A DNA stretch of 64,000 nt, taken from positions 1-64,000 of the forward strand of contig NZ_CP062005.1 of the NCBI RefSeq assembly GCF_014840935.1, read 5' to 3'. The notes below the pieces were generated by a model. The model had not been told where the DNA came from. It searched no databases and worked only from the letters and a program-made list of their open reading frames with translations. Of this stretch, positions 22,888 through 31,702 are shown piece after piece. Position numbers and translations under genes: made by a program. The stretch is from Halomonas sp. YLGW01 (lineage in GTDB: Bacteria; Pseudomonadota; Gammaproteobacteria; Pseudomonadales; Halomonadaceae). Position 1 is the stretch's first letter. Every line of letters begins with the position of its first letter.

Positions 22888-23589
22888 TCAGGGCCGCAGC
22901 ACCCGGGCGTCGCTGACGATGGCGTCCAGCGGCACGTCCCAGCTCGCCACCGGCAGGGTTGGCACGCGCTGGCAATCATGGGCCAGGCCGATCAGCTGGG
23001 GGCGTGGGCCCCGCTGGCGGGTGAAGGCGAAGCTTCTATCGTAGAAGCCGCCCCCCATGCCCAGGCGCTGGCCCTGGGCATCGAAGCCGACCAGCGGCAT
23101 CAGCACCACCTCCAGGGCCCAGGCGGGCAGGCGCCGGGCATGATGGGCGCCATGGCGGGTGTCGGGTTCGCGGATGCCGAAGCGATTGCTGACCATCGGC
23201 GTGCCGCTGTGGTAGCGCACGAACCACAGCCGGTTGTGGGTCAGCGGCGCCAGCACCGGCAGATAGACCTGGGCGCCCCGCCGCTCCAGCCAGGCGATCA
23301 GCGGCCGGGGGTCGATCTCGCTATCGTTGGGCAAGTAGAGCGCCACGCGCCGGGCACGACGCAATTCCGGCAGGCCACGCAGGCGGCGACACAGGGCCTT
23401 GGCGGCCTGGCGCTGCTGTCGCGGGGACAGGGCGCGGCGTCGGCGGCGCAGGGTGCGGCGCAGCTCGCGTCGCTGAGTCTGGGTGTCGTCGGGCTGGGTG
23501 GGCAGGCCGGAGGGCGGCTCGCCGCCGTGAGGGGCACGGCAGATGGGCGTATCGGTCAGGGGCGCATGAGGCATGGCGTCTGAACTCAT
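22888..23589 (-). CDS. fau: 5-formyltetrahydrofolate cyclo-ligase
   Basis: Fau (YgfA) converts 5-formyl-THF to 5,10-methenyl-THF using ATP. The 233-residue product has RRELRRTLRRRRRALSPRQQ, VALYLPNDSEIDPRPLIAWL, VLMPLVGFDAQGQRLGMGGG followed by FYDRSFA, the last being the family signature. ATG 23589 lies just after the 6S RNA 3' end (23612); an ATG at 23574 is a possible alternative. The order zapA - 6S RNA - fau is a known gammaproteobacterial arrangement in which fau is cotranscribed with 6S RNA. Confidence 0.9.
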   Translation of the reverse strand: MSSDAMPHAPLTDTPICRAPHGGEPPSGLPTQPDDTQTQRRELRRTLRRRRRALSPRQQRQAAKALCRRLRGLPELRRARRVALYLPNDSEIDPRPLIAWLERRGAQVYLPVLAPLTHNRLWFVRYHSGTPMVSNRFGIREPDTRHGAHHARRLPAWALEVVLMPLVGFDAQGQRLGMGGGFYDRSFAFTRQRGPRPQLIGLAHDCQRVPTLPVASWDVPLDAIVSDARVLRP

Positions 23590-23611
23590 GGCGGGCGGCG
23601 GATGAGCGGAG

Positions 23612-23793
23612 GTTTCCCAGAATGCCGCTGTCGTTCTGGCCCTTGAACCCATTGGTTCAAGGTGGGTGGCCGCAGACAGACCGTCAGGCTTTCCGTCGCG
23701 CGGACATGCACACGGGCCTGTCTAGCATGTGGCCCCCTGGGTAATGCGCATAGGCTCGAGGGACTGTAACGACTGGCGCACATTCCAGGAAAC
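23612..23793 (-). ncRNA. ssrS: 6S RNA
   Basis: 6S RNA binds sigma-70 RNA polymerase and mimics an open promoter in stationary phase. The minus strand here contains CCTTGAACCAATGGGTTCAA, very close to the E. coli 6S 3' segment. Terminal ends GTTTCCTGGAATG and CATTCTGGGAAAC pair as a closing stem, giving 182 nucleotides, close to E. coli's 184. A candidate -10 TAGGAT (23800-23805) lies 6 bases before the 5' end, with TTGGCG about 16 bases further up. The position between zapA and fau is the conserved one. Confidence 0.92.
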
Positions 23794-23839
23794 GCCCTCA
23801 TCCTACCAGAGCGGGACGAGGCGCCAAAGCGCAGATTGC

Positions 23840-24139
23840 TCAGTCGGTGCTAGTGGCGCCCAGCACCCGCTCGAGCCGCTCGTTGAGGCGGTTGAGGCTG
23901 TCCTCCCCGGCCTTGCGCTCGTCGAGCACCTGCAGGAGCTCGTGGGTGATGTTCAGTGCCGCCATGATGGCGGTCTTCTCGGTGCCGAGCACCTTGGACT
24001 GCGAGTGGATGCCGTGCATGGCACGGTCCAGATAGCGGGCGGCGCGATCGAGCTGGTCCTGCTCGTCCGGCGGACAGGCGATGACGTAGCTGCGGCCCAG
24101 GAGGGTGATGTCGGCGGTACGCCGGGCGTCATCGGTCAT
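23840..24139 (-). CDS. zapA: Cell division protein ZapA
   Basis: ZapA promotes FtsZ protofilament bundling at the division ring. The 99-residue product starts with the ADITLLGRSYVIACPPDE beta-strand/NxGxxY-type region. A long helix then follows (LDRAARYLDRAMHGI, KTAIMAALNITHELLQ) that mediates coiled-coil tetramers. Length is normal. Its 3' end is next to the 6S RNA promoter, and it is divergent from ygfB. Confidence 0.93.
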   Translation of the reverse strand: MTDDARRTADITLLGRSYVIACPPDEQDQLDRAARYLDRAMHGIHSQSKVLGTEKTAIMAALNITHELLQVLDERKAGEDSLNRLNERLERVLGATSTD

Positions 24140-24281
24140 CGGTGGGCTCCAGACCGGGCCAGCGACGGGCCCGATGCGTTACTATGAAAGATATCGATTC
24201 ACTATAAGAGAGCCGCTCGCGAGCGGTCAACGCAAGCCATGTTCGCCGGCCCCCCGCGCCGGCTCCATCGAAGAGTGCTTC

Positions 24282-24857
24282 ATGTCCCTGATCAACGATC
24301 GCCTCGACTTTTCCACCGTCGCCGACGTCTTCCTGATGCACGGCAGCATGCAGTCCCCGGCCTTCCAGGACGGCCGCCTGGCCGGTGCCCTGGCGCTCAA
24401 CGACCTGAGCGCCGAGGCCTGGCTCGACGAGCTGTGCGCCGGTTTCGGCGTCGAGCAGCCCCGGGACCCGGAGAGCGCCGAGGTGCTGCTGGGCTGGCGT
24501 CGCCAGGCGCTGGACGCCCTGGCCGCCGCCGAGCTCAACTACGAGCCGCTGTTGCCCGACGACCTGTTCTCCCTGGCCGAGCGCGCCCAGGGGCTGCAGG
24601 AATGGACTCTGGGCTTTCTCGAGCTGGTGCAGACCGTCGACGCCGAGACCCGCAATGCCTGGTCGGCCAATCTGCGCGAGGCGCTGGATGATCTGCAGAC
24701 GCTGGCGAGTATCGAGGTCGACCTGGACGACAGCAGCGAGAACGAGAATGATCTCTTCGCCCTCACCGAACATGCGCGCATGGCGGCCATGTTGCTCTAC
24801 ACCGAGCAACATCCCGGCAAGCCGCAGGTCGAAGAGGCCGACGCCCCGCAACAGTGA
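24282..24857 (+). CDS. ygfB: YgfB/YecA (UPF0149) family protein
   Basis: A 191-residue cytosolic UPF0149 protein: VADVFLMHGSMQSPAFQDG near the start, then LAERAQGLQEWTLGFLELVQ and EVDLDDSSENENDLFALTEH. In gammaproteobacteria ygfB precedes pepP, as here, and the stop overlaps or abuts the pepP start. In Pseudomonas YgfB modulates gene expression (ampDh3/AlpA); a role here is not shown. ATG 24282 gives the family start MSLINDRLDFSTVADVF. Confidence 0.88.
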   Translation: MSLINDRLDFSTVADVFLMHGSMQSPAFQDGRLAGALALNDLSAEAWLDELCAGFGVEQPRDPESAEVLLGWRRQALDALAAAELNYEPLLPDDLFSLAERAQGLQEWTLGFLELVQTVDAETRNAWSANLREALDDLQTLASIEVDLDDSSENENDLFALTEHARMAAMLLYTEQHPGKPQVEEADAPQQ

Positions 24858-24877
24858 ACCCCGTCTCAGGAGCCGTG

Positions 24878-26215
24878 ATGTCCCCCGAACTGCTTCCCCG
24901 TCCGGCCGCCATCGGCCGGGACGAGTATCGCCGGCGCTGCCAGACCCTGATGGCCGCCCTGCCCGCGCATAGCGCCGTGTTGCTGCCTGCCGCCAGCCTA
25001 GTGACGCGCAGCAACGACAGCGAGTACCCCTTTCGCCAGCGAAGCGACTTCCACTACCTGACCGGCTTCCCCGAGCCCGATGCCCTTTTGCTGCTTCTGC
25101 CCGGGCGCGAGGCCGGCGAGAGCGTGCTGTTCTGTCAGGAGCGCAACCCGGCCATCGAGGCCTGGACCGGCATCCGGCTGGGCACCGAGGGAGCCCTCGA
25201 GCACTTCGCCATCGACGAGGCCTTCGAGAACCCGGTGCGCATCGAGCAGCTCGCCGAGCTGATCGACGGCCGCGAGACGCTGTATCTGCTGCTCGACGAC
25301 GCCGAGAGCCTGGCGCTGGCCGACGAGGTGCGCAGCGAGCTCAAGGGCCGCGCAAGGCGCGGGGCCATCGCGCCGCGGGCGCTGGCCGACCTGGCCCCGC
25401 TGCTGCACGAGCAGCGCCTGATCAAGAGCAAGGCCGAGCTCGCCCTGCTGCGCCACGCCGGCGAGATCTCGGCGCGAGCCCATGTGCGCGCCATGCGCAC
25501 CGCCCGTCCCGGCCTCGCCGAATACCACCTGCAGGCCGAGCTGGAGCACGAGTTCCGCTGGCAGGGCGCCAATGGCACGGCCTACGACAGCATCGTCGGT
25601 GGCGGCGCCAATGCCTGCGTGCTGCACTACATCGAGAACCGCGCGCCGCTCGAGGACGGTGAGCTGGTGCTGATCGATGCCGGCGCCGAGTTCGATCTCT
25701 ATGCCGGCGATATCACTCGCACCTTCCCGGTCAACGGACGCTTCGAAGGCGCTCAGCGCCAGCTCTACGACATCGTGCTGGCGGCCCAGGAACGCGCCAT
25801 CGAGGCCGTGACGCCGGGTGCCACCCTGGCCGCCATTCACCAGGGCGTGGTGCGCGACCTGTCTCGGGGGCTGGTGGAACTCGGTCTGCTCGAGGGGGAG
25901 CTCGAAGCGGTGATAAGCGAGGAGCGCTACAAGCGCTTCTATCTGCATTCCACCTCCCACTGGCTGGGCCTGGATGTTCACGATGTGGGCAGCTATCGCC
26001 GCCAGGGCGAGCCGCGCCCGCTGGCGCCGGGCATGGTGCTGACGGTGGAGCCCGGCCTCTACATTCCCGATGACGAGGACATTCCCGAGGCCTTCCGCGG
26101 CATCGGCATCCGTATCGAGGACGATGTGGCGGTGACCGCCGACGGGCACGAGGTCCTGACCGATGGCGTGCCCAAGCGAGTGTCGGAAATCGAGGCCCTG
26201 ATGGCCAAGGAATGA
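24878..26215 (+). CDS. pepP: Xaa-Pro aminopeptidase P
   Basis: PepP releases the N-terminal residue from peptides with proline in position 2. The 445-residue protein has an N-terminal domain (SDFHYLTGFPEPDAL) and a pita-bread domain with the dinuclear metal ligands: DAGAEFDLYAGDITRTFP, HSTSHWLGLDVHD, VEPGLYI and GIRIEDD. ATG 24878 is preceded by AGGAG at 24868-24872; a GTG at 24854 overlapping the ygfB stop would add 8 residues. The ygfB-pepP-ubiH-ubiI order is conserved. Confidence 0.93.
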   Translation: MSPELLPRPAAIGRDEYRRRCQTLMAALPAHSAVLLPAASLVTRSNDSEYPFRQRSDFHYLTGFPEPDALLLLLPGREAGESVLFCQERNPAIEAWTGIRLGTEGALEHFAIDEAFENPVRIEQLAELIDGRETLYLLLDDAESLALADEVRSELKGRARRGAIAPRALADLAPLLHEQRLIKSKAELALLRHAGEISARAHVRAMRTARPGLAEYHLQAELEHEFRWQGANGTAYDSIVGGGANACVLHYIENRAPLEDGELVLIDAGAEFDLYAGDITRTFPVNGRFEGAQRQLYDIVLAAQERAIEAVTPGATLAAIHQGVVRDLSRGLVELGLLEGELEAVISEERYKRFYLHSTSHWLGLDVHDVGSYRRQGEPRPLAPGMVLTVEPGLYIPDDEDIPEAFRGIGIRIEDDVAVTADGHEVLTDGVPKRVSEIEALMAKE

Positions 26216-26240
26216 TCAACTCAGATGATCAGCGAGATCG

Positions 26241-26261
26241 CCTTACGTAATTTACGTAAGG
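26241..26261. promoter_or_regulatory. 21-bp perfect palindrome between pepP and ubiH
   Basis: CCTTACGTAA and TTACGTAAGG flank a single central T, giving 10-base perfect arms. It lies 32 bases before the ubiH start and 26 bases after the pepP stop. It is AT-rich relative to its surroundings. It could be a dimeric regulator's operator; no U-tract supports a terminator. Confidence 0.5.
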
Positions 26262-26292
26262 GAGTGGTTTTCTTTACGGTGAGCGAGAGCGG

Positions 26293-27537
26293 ATGCAAGA
26301 GCGCGAGACCCGAAACGCCCGCGTTGCGCAGGATCGGCCCTGCCAGCGAGTCGATATCGCCATCGTCGGCGGCGGTCTGGTAGGGGCCAGTCTGGCCTGC
26401 GCCCTGGCGCCCCTGATCGAGCGGGCGGGGCTTAGAGTGGCGGTGATCGAGGCCAATCCCCTGCCCGACCTCGATGAGACGGCCTACCAGCCGAGCTTCG
26501 ATGCCCGGGCCAGTGCCATCGCCCAGGGCTCCCGGGAGCGTCTCGAGACTCTGGGGCTGTGGACGGCCATGGCCGAGGAAGCCGAACCGATCCGCCGCAT
26601 CCACGTCAGCGAGCGCGGACGGCTGGGGGCCACCCGGCTGAGTGCCGAGGAATTCGACGTCGAGGCGCTGGGCTACGTGTTGCCCAATGCCTGGATGGGT
26701 CGGGTCCTGCATCGACGGCTCGATGCGTTGTCGCTTGATTGGCACTGCCCGGCGCGGGTGGCATCGATCACGCCGCAGGCCGGCGGCCACCGGTTGGCGC
26801 TGGACGATGGCAGCGTGCTCGAGGCGGATCTGACGGTGCTGGCCGATGGCGGCCGCTCCGGGCTCAAGGAACGGCTCGGCATCGAGAGCCGCCGGGAGGC
26901 CTACGATCAGGTGGCGGTGATCGCCAACCTGGAGGTCAGCCGGCCCCACGGCGGCGTGGCCTACGAGCGCTTCACCCCCGAGGGGCCGCTGGCGCTGCTG
27001 CCCCTGTCCGGCGAGCGCATGGAGTTGGTGTGGACTCATCAGGGCGGCGCCGAGGCGGCGACCCTGGCCATGAGCGACGGCGACTTCCTGGCGCGGCTGC
27101 AGCAGGCCTTCGGCGACCGGGCCGGCCACTTTCGTCGGGTGGGCAAGCGTCACGCCTATCCGCTGTCGCTGGTCACGGCCACCGAGCAGGTGCGCCCGGG
27201 GCTCGCGGTGCTCGGCAACGCCGCTCATGCCCTGCACCCGGTGGCCGGCCAGGGCTTCAACCTGGCGCTGCGCGGGGTGATGGACCTGGTGGCCGCCCTC
27301 GAGGCGGGGCTGGATGCCGGCCGTTCCCCGGGCGACATGGCCACCCTGCAGGCCTTCGAGGCGCAGCGGGCCACCGATCGTCACAGCGTCATCCGCTTCA
27401 GCGATGGCCTGATCCGGCTGTTCGGCATCGATCACCCGCTGCTCTCCCATGCCCGGGCGGCGGGGCTGATCGGCCTCAACCTGGCCGGGCCGCTGCGCCG
27501 GGCCCTGGGGCGCCGCGCCATGGGGCGCGAACGCTGA
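26293..27537 (+). CDS. ubiH: 2-octaprenyl-6-methoxyphenol hydroxylase
   Basis: A 414-residue FAD-dependent aromatic hydroxylase of ubiquinone synthesis. It has the N-terminal dinucleotide fold VDIAIVGGGLVGASLACALAP, the DG motif VLADGGRSGLKERLGI and the C-terminal FAD motif LGNAAHALHPVAGQGFNLAL. It lies between pepP and a paralogue, ubiI, as in other gammaproteobacteria, which supports UbiH over generic monooxygenase. A 21-bp palindrome lies just upstream. Confidence 0.92.
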   Translation: MQERETRNARVAQDRPCQRVDIAIVGGGLVGASLACALAPLIERAGLRVAVIEANPLPDLDETAYQPSFDARASAIAQGSRERLETLGLWTAMAEEAEPIRRIHVSERGRLGATRLSAEEFDVEALGYVLPNAWMGRVLHRRLDALSLDWHCPARVASITPQAGGHRLALDDGSVLEADLTVLADGGRSGLKERLGIESRREAYDQVAVIANLEVSRPHGGVAYERFTPEGPLALLPLSGERMELVWTHQGGAEAATLAMSDGDFLARLQQAFGDRAGHFRRVGKRHAYPLSLVTATEQVRPGLAVLGNAAHALHPVAGQGFNLALRGVMDLVAALEAGLDAGRSPGDMATLQAFEAQRATDRHSVIRFSDGLIRLFGIDHPLLSHARAAGLIGLNLAGPLRRALGRRAMGRER

Positions 27538-27591
27538 GCTGGCGCTTCAGGGGGGGGCCCTCCTGGGCATCATGAAACACGGGAGAACGAG

Positions 27592-28830
27592 ATGCACGAA
27601 CAGCAAGGGACGCCGGACGAGGCGATCATCGTCGGTGCCGGCATGGTGGGCATGACCCTGGCGGTGTTGCTGGGCCAGGCCGGCATCGCGGTGCGGCTGC
27701 TCGATGCGCGCCCGGCCAGCCTGCCCGACGAGACGGCGGGCCGCGGCCGGCCTGGCCTGCGGGTCAGCGCCCTGACCCCGGTCTCCCAGCGTCTGCTCGA
27801 GGGCCTCGGGGTCTGGCCGGCGATGGCCGAACGGCGCCTGTCGCCCTACACCGCCATGCAGGTATGGGACGCCGAGGGCAGCGGCGAGATCCGCTTCAGT
27901 GCCGACCAGGCCGGGGTGCCGGTGCTTGGCCATATCGTCGAGAACGACGTCACCCAGGCGGCCCTGGAGGCCCGTCTCGCTGCCCTGCCCAACGTGCGCC
28001 GCGAGGCCGAGGCGCGGGTGATTGCGCTCGATGAAACGCCCGACGGTCGTGAGCTGCGCCTGGAAGACGGCCGGCGCTTCTCGGCGCCGCTGGTAATCGC
28101 CGCCGACGGTGCCCGCTCGCCGCTGCGCGAGCGGGCCGGCATCGAGACGACCGTCCGGGATACCGGCCATGTCGCCATGGTCACTACCGTGCGCCTGGCG
28201 CAGTCTCACGGTGGCGTGGCCCGTCAGGCCTTCCTGCCCACCGGCCCCCTGGCCTTCCTTCCGCTGCGCATCGAGGGCCGGGACGATCACTGCTCGATCG
28301 TCTGGTCGACCAGCCCCGACGAGGCGGCGCGACTGACCAGGCTATCCGCCGAGGCGCTGGGCGAGGCACTCGCGGCGGCCATCGATCACCGGCTCGGTGA
28401 GGTCACGCTCATCGATCGTGCGGTCAGCGTGGCACTGACTCAGCGTCACGCCCGGGACTATGTGCAGCCGGGGCTGGCGCTGGTCGGCGATGCCGCCCAC
28501 AGCATCCACCCGCTGGCCGGCCAGGGGGTCAACCTGGGGCTGATGGACGTGGCGGTGCTGGCCGAGGAACTGCTCTCCGCTCGTGAGCGGGGCGTGGCGA
28601 TGGGCGATGGGCGGATCCTTGCCCGCTACGCCCGGCGCCGGCGCGGCGACAACGCCAGCATGCTGGCGTTGATGGACGGCTTCCGGCTACTGTTCGGGGC
28701 GCGTCAGCCGGCGCTGACCCTGGCCCGCAACCTGGGGCTTGCCGGCATCGACCGGATCACCCCGCTCAAGCGGATGATGATGCGCCAGGCAATCGGCGAA
28801 CGGGGGCGCCTGCCCGCCAGCTGTCGCTGA
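27592..28830 (+). CDS. ubiI: Ubiquinone biosynthesis FAD hydroxylase (UbiI/VisC)
   Basis: A 412-residue paralogue of the upstream ubiH, with EAIIVGAGMVGMTLAVLLGQ, VIAADGARSPLRERAGI and LVGDAAHSIHPLAGQGVNLGL. UbiI performs C5 hydroxylation in ubiquinone synthesis. The identity UbiI rather than UbiF is inferred from its place directly after ubiH. A start at ATG 27592 is preceded by gagaacgag. A terminator follows at 28956-28990. Confidence 0.87.
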   Translation: MHEQQGTPDEAIIVGAGMVGMTLAVLLGQAGIAVRLLDARPASLPDETAGRGRPGLRVSALTPVSQRLLEGLGVWPAMAERRLSPYTAMQVWDAEGSGEIRFSADQAGVPVLGHIVENDVTQAALEARLAALPNVRREAEARVIALDETPDGRELRLEDGRRFSAPLVIAADGARSPLRERAGIETTVRDTGHVAMVTTVRLAQSHGGVARQAFLPTGPLAFLPLRIEGRDDHCSIVWSTSPDEAARLTRLSAEALGEALAAAIDHRLGEVTLIDRAVSVALTQRHARDYVQPGLALVGDAAHSIHPLAGQGVNLGLMDVAVLAEELLSARERGVAMGDGRILARYARRRRGDNASMLALMDGFRLLFGARQPALTLARNLGLAGIDRITPLKRMMMRQAIGERGRLPASCR

Positions 28831-28955
28831 CGCACCGAAAGCGCGACTCGCGGGGCATCGCATCGCCCCTCTTTCTCGCGTGCTCTCGTTAACTGCTCTC
28901 CTCACTTGTCCTTGTCCTTGTCCTGCGAGGACGGCTCTGGGCCGCTGACAGACAA

Positions 28956-28990
28956 AAGGGGCGCATCGACTCAAGGTCGATGCGCCCCTT
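28956..28990. terminator. Bidirectional terminator between ubiI and ctpA
   Basis: AAGGGGCGCATCGAC (28956-28970) pairs perfectly with GTCGATGCGCCCCTT (28976-28990) around a 5-base loop, with A-rich and T-rich flanks. It is placed to stop both ubiI (+) and ctpA (-). Confidence 0.9.
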
Positions 28991-29053
28991 CTTGCTGTCG
29001 GTTCGTGATCCTTCGGCGTTTTGCCGGCGGCCCGGAAGGCGCTGGCCGCCGCC

Positions 29054-30358
29054 CTAGCGCTCGGCCCGGGGGCCGAGCACCTTGAGGGCCTTGAGCAGGT
29101 TCAGCGCCTCGCCGAGCTGGTAATCCTCGCGCACCCGCGGCGAGGTCTTGTCTTCGCCGGCGCGATCGCCGTTGCCCTTGAGGTGGCCGGAGAGGTCGGC
29201 CTCGCGCAGCCGCTGGGCGGAGCTGTCGGTGACCTCCAGACGTCCCCGCACCACCTGCACGTCCGGGGTGATGCCGAGGGCCTGGATCGAGCGGCCGTTG
29301 GGGGTGTAGTAGAGCGCGGTGGTCAGCTTCAGGCCGTCGCCGTTGCCCAGTGGCATGATCTGCTGCACCGAGCCCTTGCCGAAGCTCTCGGTGCCCATGA
29401 TCACCGCCCGGCGCTGATCCTGCAGGGCGCCGGCGACGATCTCCGAGGCCGAGGCGCTGCCGCCGTTGATCAGCACCACCACCGGCACCCGGGGCGCGGC
29501 GGTCTGGCCATGCGCCGAGAAGCTCATCTGGCTGTCGGTCAGGCGTCCCTCGGTGTAGACGATCAGGCCCTGCTCGACGAAGGCATCGACTACCTCCACC
29601 GCCGCTTGCAGCACGCCGCCGGGGTTGTTGCGCAGGTCCAGCACCAGGCCGTCCAGGCCATTGCCCTCCTGCATCGCGGCCAGGGCATCGTTGACCTGCT
29701 CACCGGTGGTGCTCTGGAACTGGCTGATGCGCAGGTAACCGTAGCCCGGCGCCAGGAACTCGTGCTTGACGCTCTCGGTGCGGATCACCTGGCGGGTCAG
29801 GGTAAGGTCCCGGGGCATGCTCTCCCCCGAGCGCAGGATGGTGATGCGAATCTCGCTGCCCGGCTCGCCGCGCATCAGCTCCACCGCTTCCTGCAGCGAC
29901 AGGCCGTCGGTGGCGGTGTCATCGATGCGCAGGATGGCATCCTGGGACTGCAGGCCGGCGCGGGCCGCCGGGGTATCGTCGATCGGTGCGATCACCATCA
30001 GCTGGCCGTCGCGCATGCCGATCTCGATGCCGATGCCGCCGAACTCGCCCTCGGTGGATTCCTTGAGGCTCTGGAATTCCTGCGGGTCGAGATAGGTCGA
30101 GTGCGGGTCCAGCTCGCTGAGCATGCCGCGCATGGCGTTATGCAAAAGGGTGCTGTCGTCGACCTCATCGACGTAGGCGCGCTTGATGCGCTCGAAGACC
30201 TCGGCGAAGGTCTGGACGTCGGCGACCGGCAGGTCGTCGTCCGCTGTGGGGGCCGGCGTCTGAGCGGACGCGGGAAGCGCCAGCAGGGCCGTGCACAGCC
30301 AGGTGGTGAGCCTGGTCGAGAACTTGGTCGAAAAAATAAGGGGGGCCTTGACGCGCAT
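29054..30358 (-). CDS. ctpA: Periplasmic C-terminal processing protease (S41)
   Basis: A 434-residue S41 protease. From ATG 30358 (preceded by ggaga) it has a signal peptide ending ALLALPASAQT, the FERIKRAYVDEVDDSTL region, a PDZ domain (about 90-175, GGIGIEIG), and the catalytic domain with the serine in GGSASASEIVAGALQD and the lysine in GTESFGKGSVQQ. Such proteases cleave periplasmic proteins such as peptidoglycan hydrolases at C termini. It is downstream of envC on the same strand, 78 bases away, which suggests a cell-wall role. Confidence 0.93.
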   Translation of the reverse strand: MRVKAPLIFSTKFSTRLTTWLCTALLALPASAQTPAPTADDDLPVADVQTFAEVFERIKRAYVDEVDDSTLLHNAMRGMLSELDPHSTYLDPQEFQSLKESTEGEFGGIGIEIGMRDGQLMVIAPIDDTPAARAGLQSQDAILRIDDTATDGLSLQEAVELMRGEPGSEIRITILRSGESMPRDLTLTRQVIRTESVKHEFLAPGYGYLRISQFQSTTGEQVNDALAAMQEGNGLDGLVLDLRNNPGGVLQAAVEVVDAFVEQGLIVYTEGRLTDSQMSFSAHGQTAAPRVPVVVLINGGSASASEIVAGALQDQRRAVIMGTESFGKGSVQQIMPLGNGDGLKLTTALYYTPNGRSIQALGITPDVQVVRGRLEVTDSSAQRLREADLSGHLKGNGDRAGEDKTSPRVREDYQLGEALNLLKALKVLGPRAER

Positions 30359-30436
30359 GCGGTCTCCGGTCGCGGAACTGGGGGCAGGGCCCCAGCATAG
30401 CGTTACAGCGGGGCGCGAATCCATCGGTGGCGGAGC

Positions 30437-31702
30437 TTAGCGTCGGGCGACCCAGGTCGCGGGGTCGATCGGCTGGCCGTGGCGGCGCACCGCGAAGTAG
30501 AGCGCCGGGGTGGTGCGACCGCCGCTGACCCCCACGGCGGCGATAGGCTGGCCGCGGTTCACGGCCTCACCGGGGGATACCGTGAAGTTCTGCAAGTGGG
30601 CGTGCAGGGTCATCACCCCGTCGCCATGATCGAGGATCAGCAGATTGCCGAAGCCGCGCATCCAGTCGGCGAAGACCACGCGCCCGGCATGCACCGCCTT
30701 GACCGGGCTGCCCGCCGCGGCCTGGATCAGCAGGCCGTCGCGATCCACCCCCTCGCCGGCACCGAAGCCCGACAGCACGCGCCCCTGGGTCGGCCAGGGC
30801 AGCTCGCCCCGGGTCGATTCGATGGCGGTGGTCGGCGGCGGGCGTTTCAGCGCGGCGAGGCGTTCGCGGACCTCGCCGAGCACCCGCTCGGCATCCTCCC
30901 GCTCCTGCTTGAGGCGCGCCTGACGCGAGTGCCCGCGGCTGATATCGGCCTCGAGCTCGGCGAGCAGTGTCTCGCGCTCGGCAAGGCGCGAAGCCAGCGT
31001 CTGGCTGCGTGTCTCGAGCTCCTCTCCCACCCTGGCCAGCTGGTCGATCTGGGTGGTGAGGGCTCGGCGGTTGTCGGCCAGGCGTGTATCCAGGCGCGCG
31101 AGCTCGTCCAGGCGCGCCTGACGCGCCCGGGACAGATGATTGAGGTAGGTCTGCAGGCGATCCAGGCGGGCCGGGTCGTCCTGGTTGAGCAGCAGCTTGA
31201 GCTGGGGGGCAACGCCGAGGCGATAGAGGGCGTCGAGCTGCTCGGCCAGCGCCGCCTCCTGGGCGCGACGCTCGCCTTCAAGGATGGCTCGGCGCTCCTC
31301 CAGGTCGGCGATCTCGTCACCCAGCGTACGCCGTTCGGCCTGGAGCTCATCCAGGCGGCGGTGGGTCGCGGCCAGCGCCGTCTCCACCTCGGCAAGCGCC
31401 TCGGCGGCATCGTCGCGGGCCTCCCGACGGCCGGAAAGCTCGCGCTCCAGGGCCTTCAGGTCCTCGGCCAGGGCGTCCACCCGGGCCCTGGCCGCCTCCT
31501 CGTCGGGAGCGGCCAGGGCGGGGGTGGCGAGGCCACACGTGAGGCACAGGATCAGGCTAGACGCCAGCAGCACCGTCAGCCCGGCCCGGGGCCGCGACGA
31601 CAGGGCATCGGCGAGGCGGGGCGTGAGGCGCCCGCCCGCCGTGCGAGACGGGGGGCGCCGGGAGGTGGCTGACGGTTCGGCGTGGGCGTGAGGCGAGGTC
31701 AC
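30437..31702 (-). CDS. envC: Murein hydrolase activator EnvC
   Basis: EnvC activates amidases AmiA/AmiB at the septum. The 421-residue protein starts at GTG 31702, sharing GTGA with the gpmI stop. It has a hydrophobic export segment ([18 protein letters not shown]), a long coiled coil of about 220 residues ([20 protein letters not shown] onward), and a C-terminal LytM domain. The LytM fold lacks normal zinc ligands (GVDRDG instead of HxGx[15 protein letters not shown] without the histidine pair), as in EnvC activators. gpmI-envC-ctpA form one run, a conserved gammaproteobacterial order. Confidence 0.93.
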   Translation of the reverse strand: MTSPHAHAEPSATSRRPPSRTAGGRLTPRLADALSSRPRAGLTVLLASSLILCLTCGLATPALAAPDEEAARARVDALAEDLKALERELSGRREARDDAAEALAEVETALAATHRRLDELQAERRTLGDEIADLEERRAILEGERRAQEAALAEQLDALYRLGVAPQLKLLLNQDDPARLDRLQTYLNHLSRARQARLDELARLDTRLADNRRALTTQIDQLARVGEELETRSQTLASRLAERETLLAELEADISRGHSRQARLKQEREDAERVLGEVRERLAALKRPPPTTAIESTRGELPWPTQGRVLSGFGAGEGVDRDGLLIQAAAGSPVKAVHAGRVVFADWMRGFGNLLILDHGDGVMTLHAHLQNFTVSPGEAVNRGQPIAAVGVSGGRTTPALYFAVRRHGQPIDPATWVARR

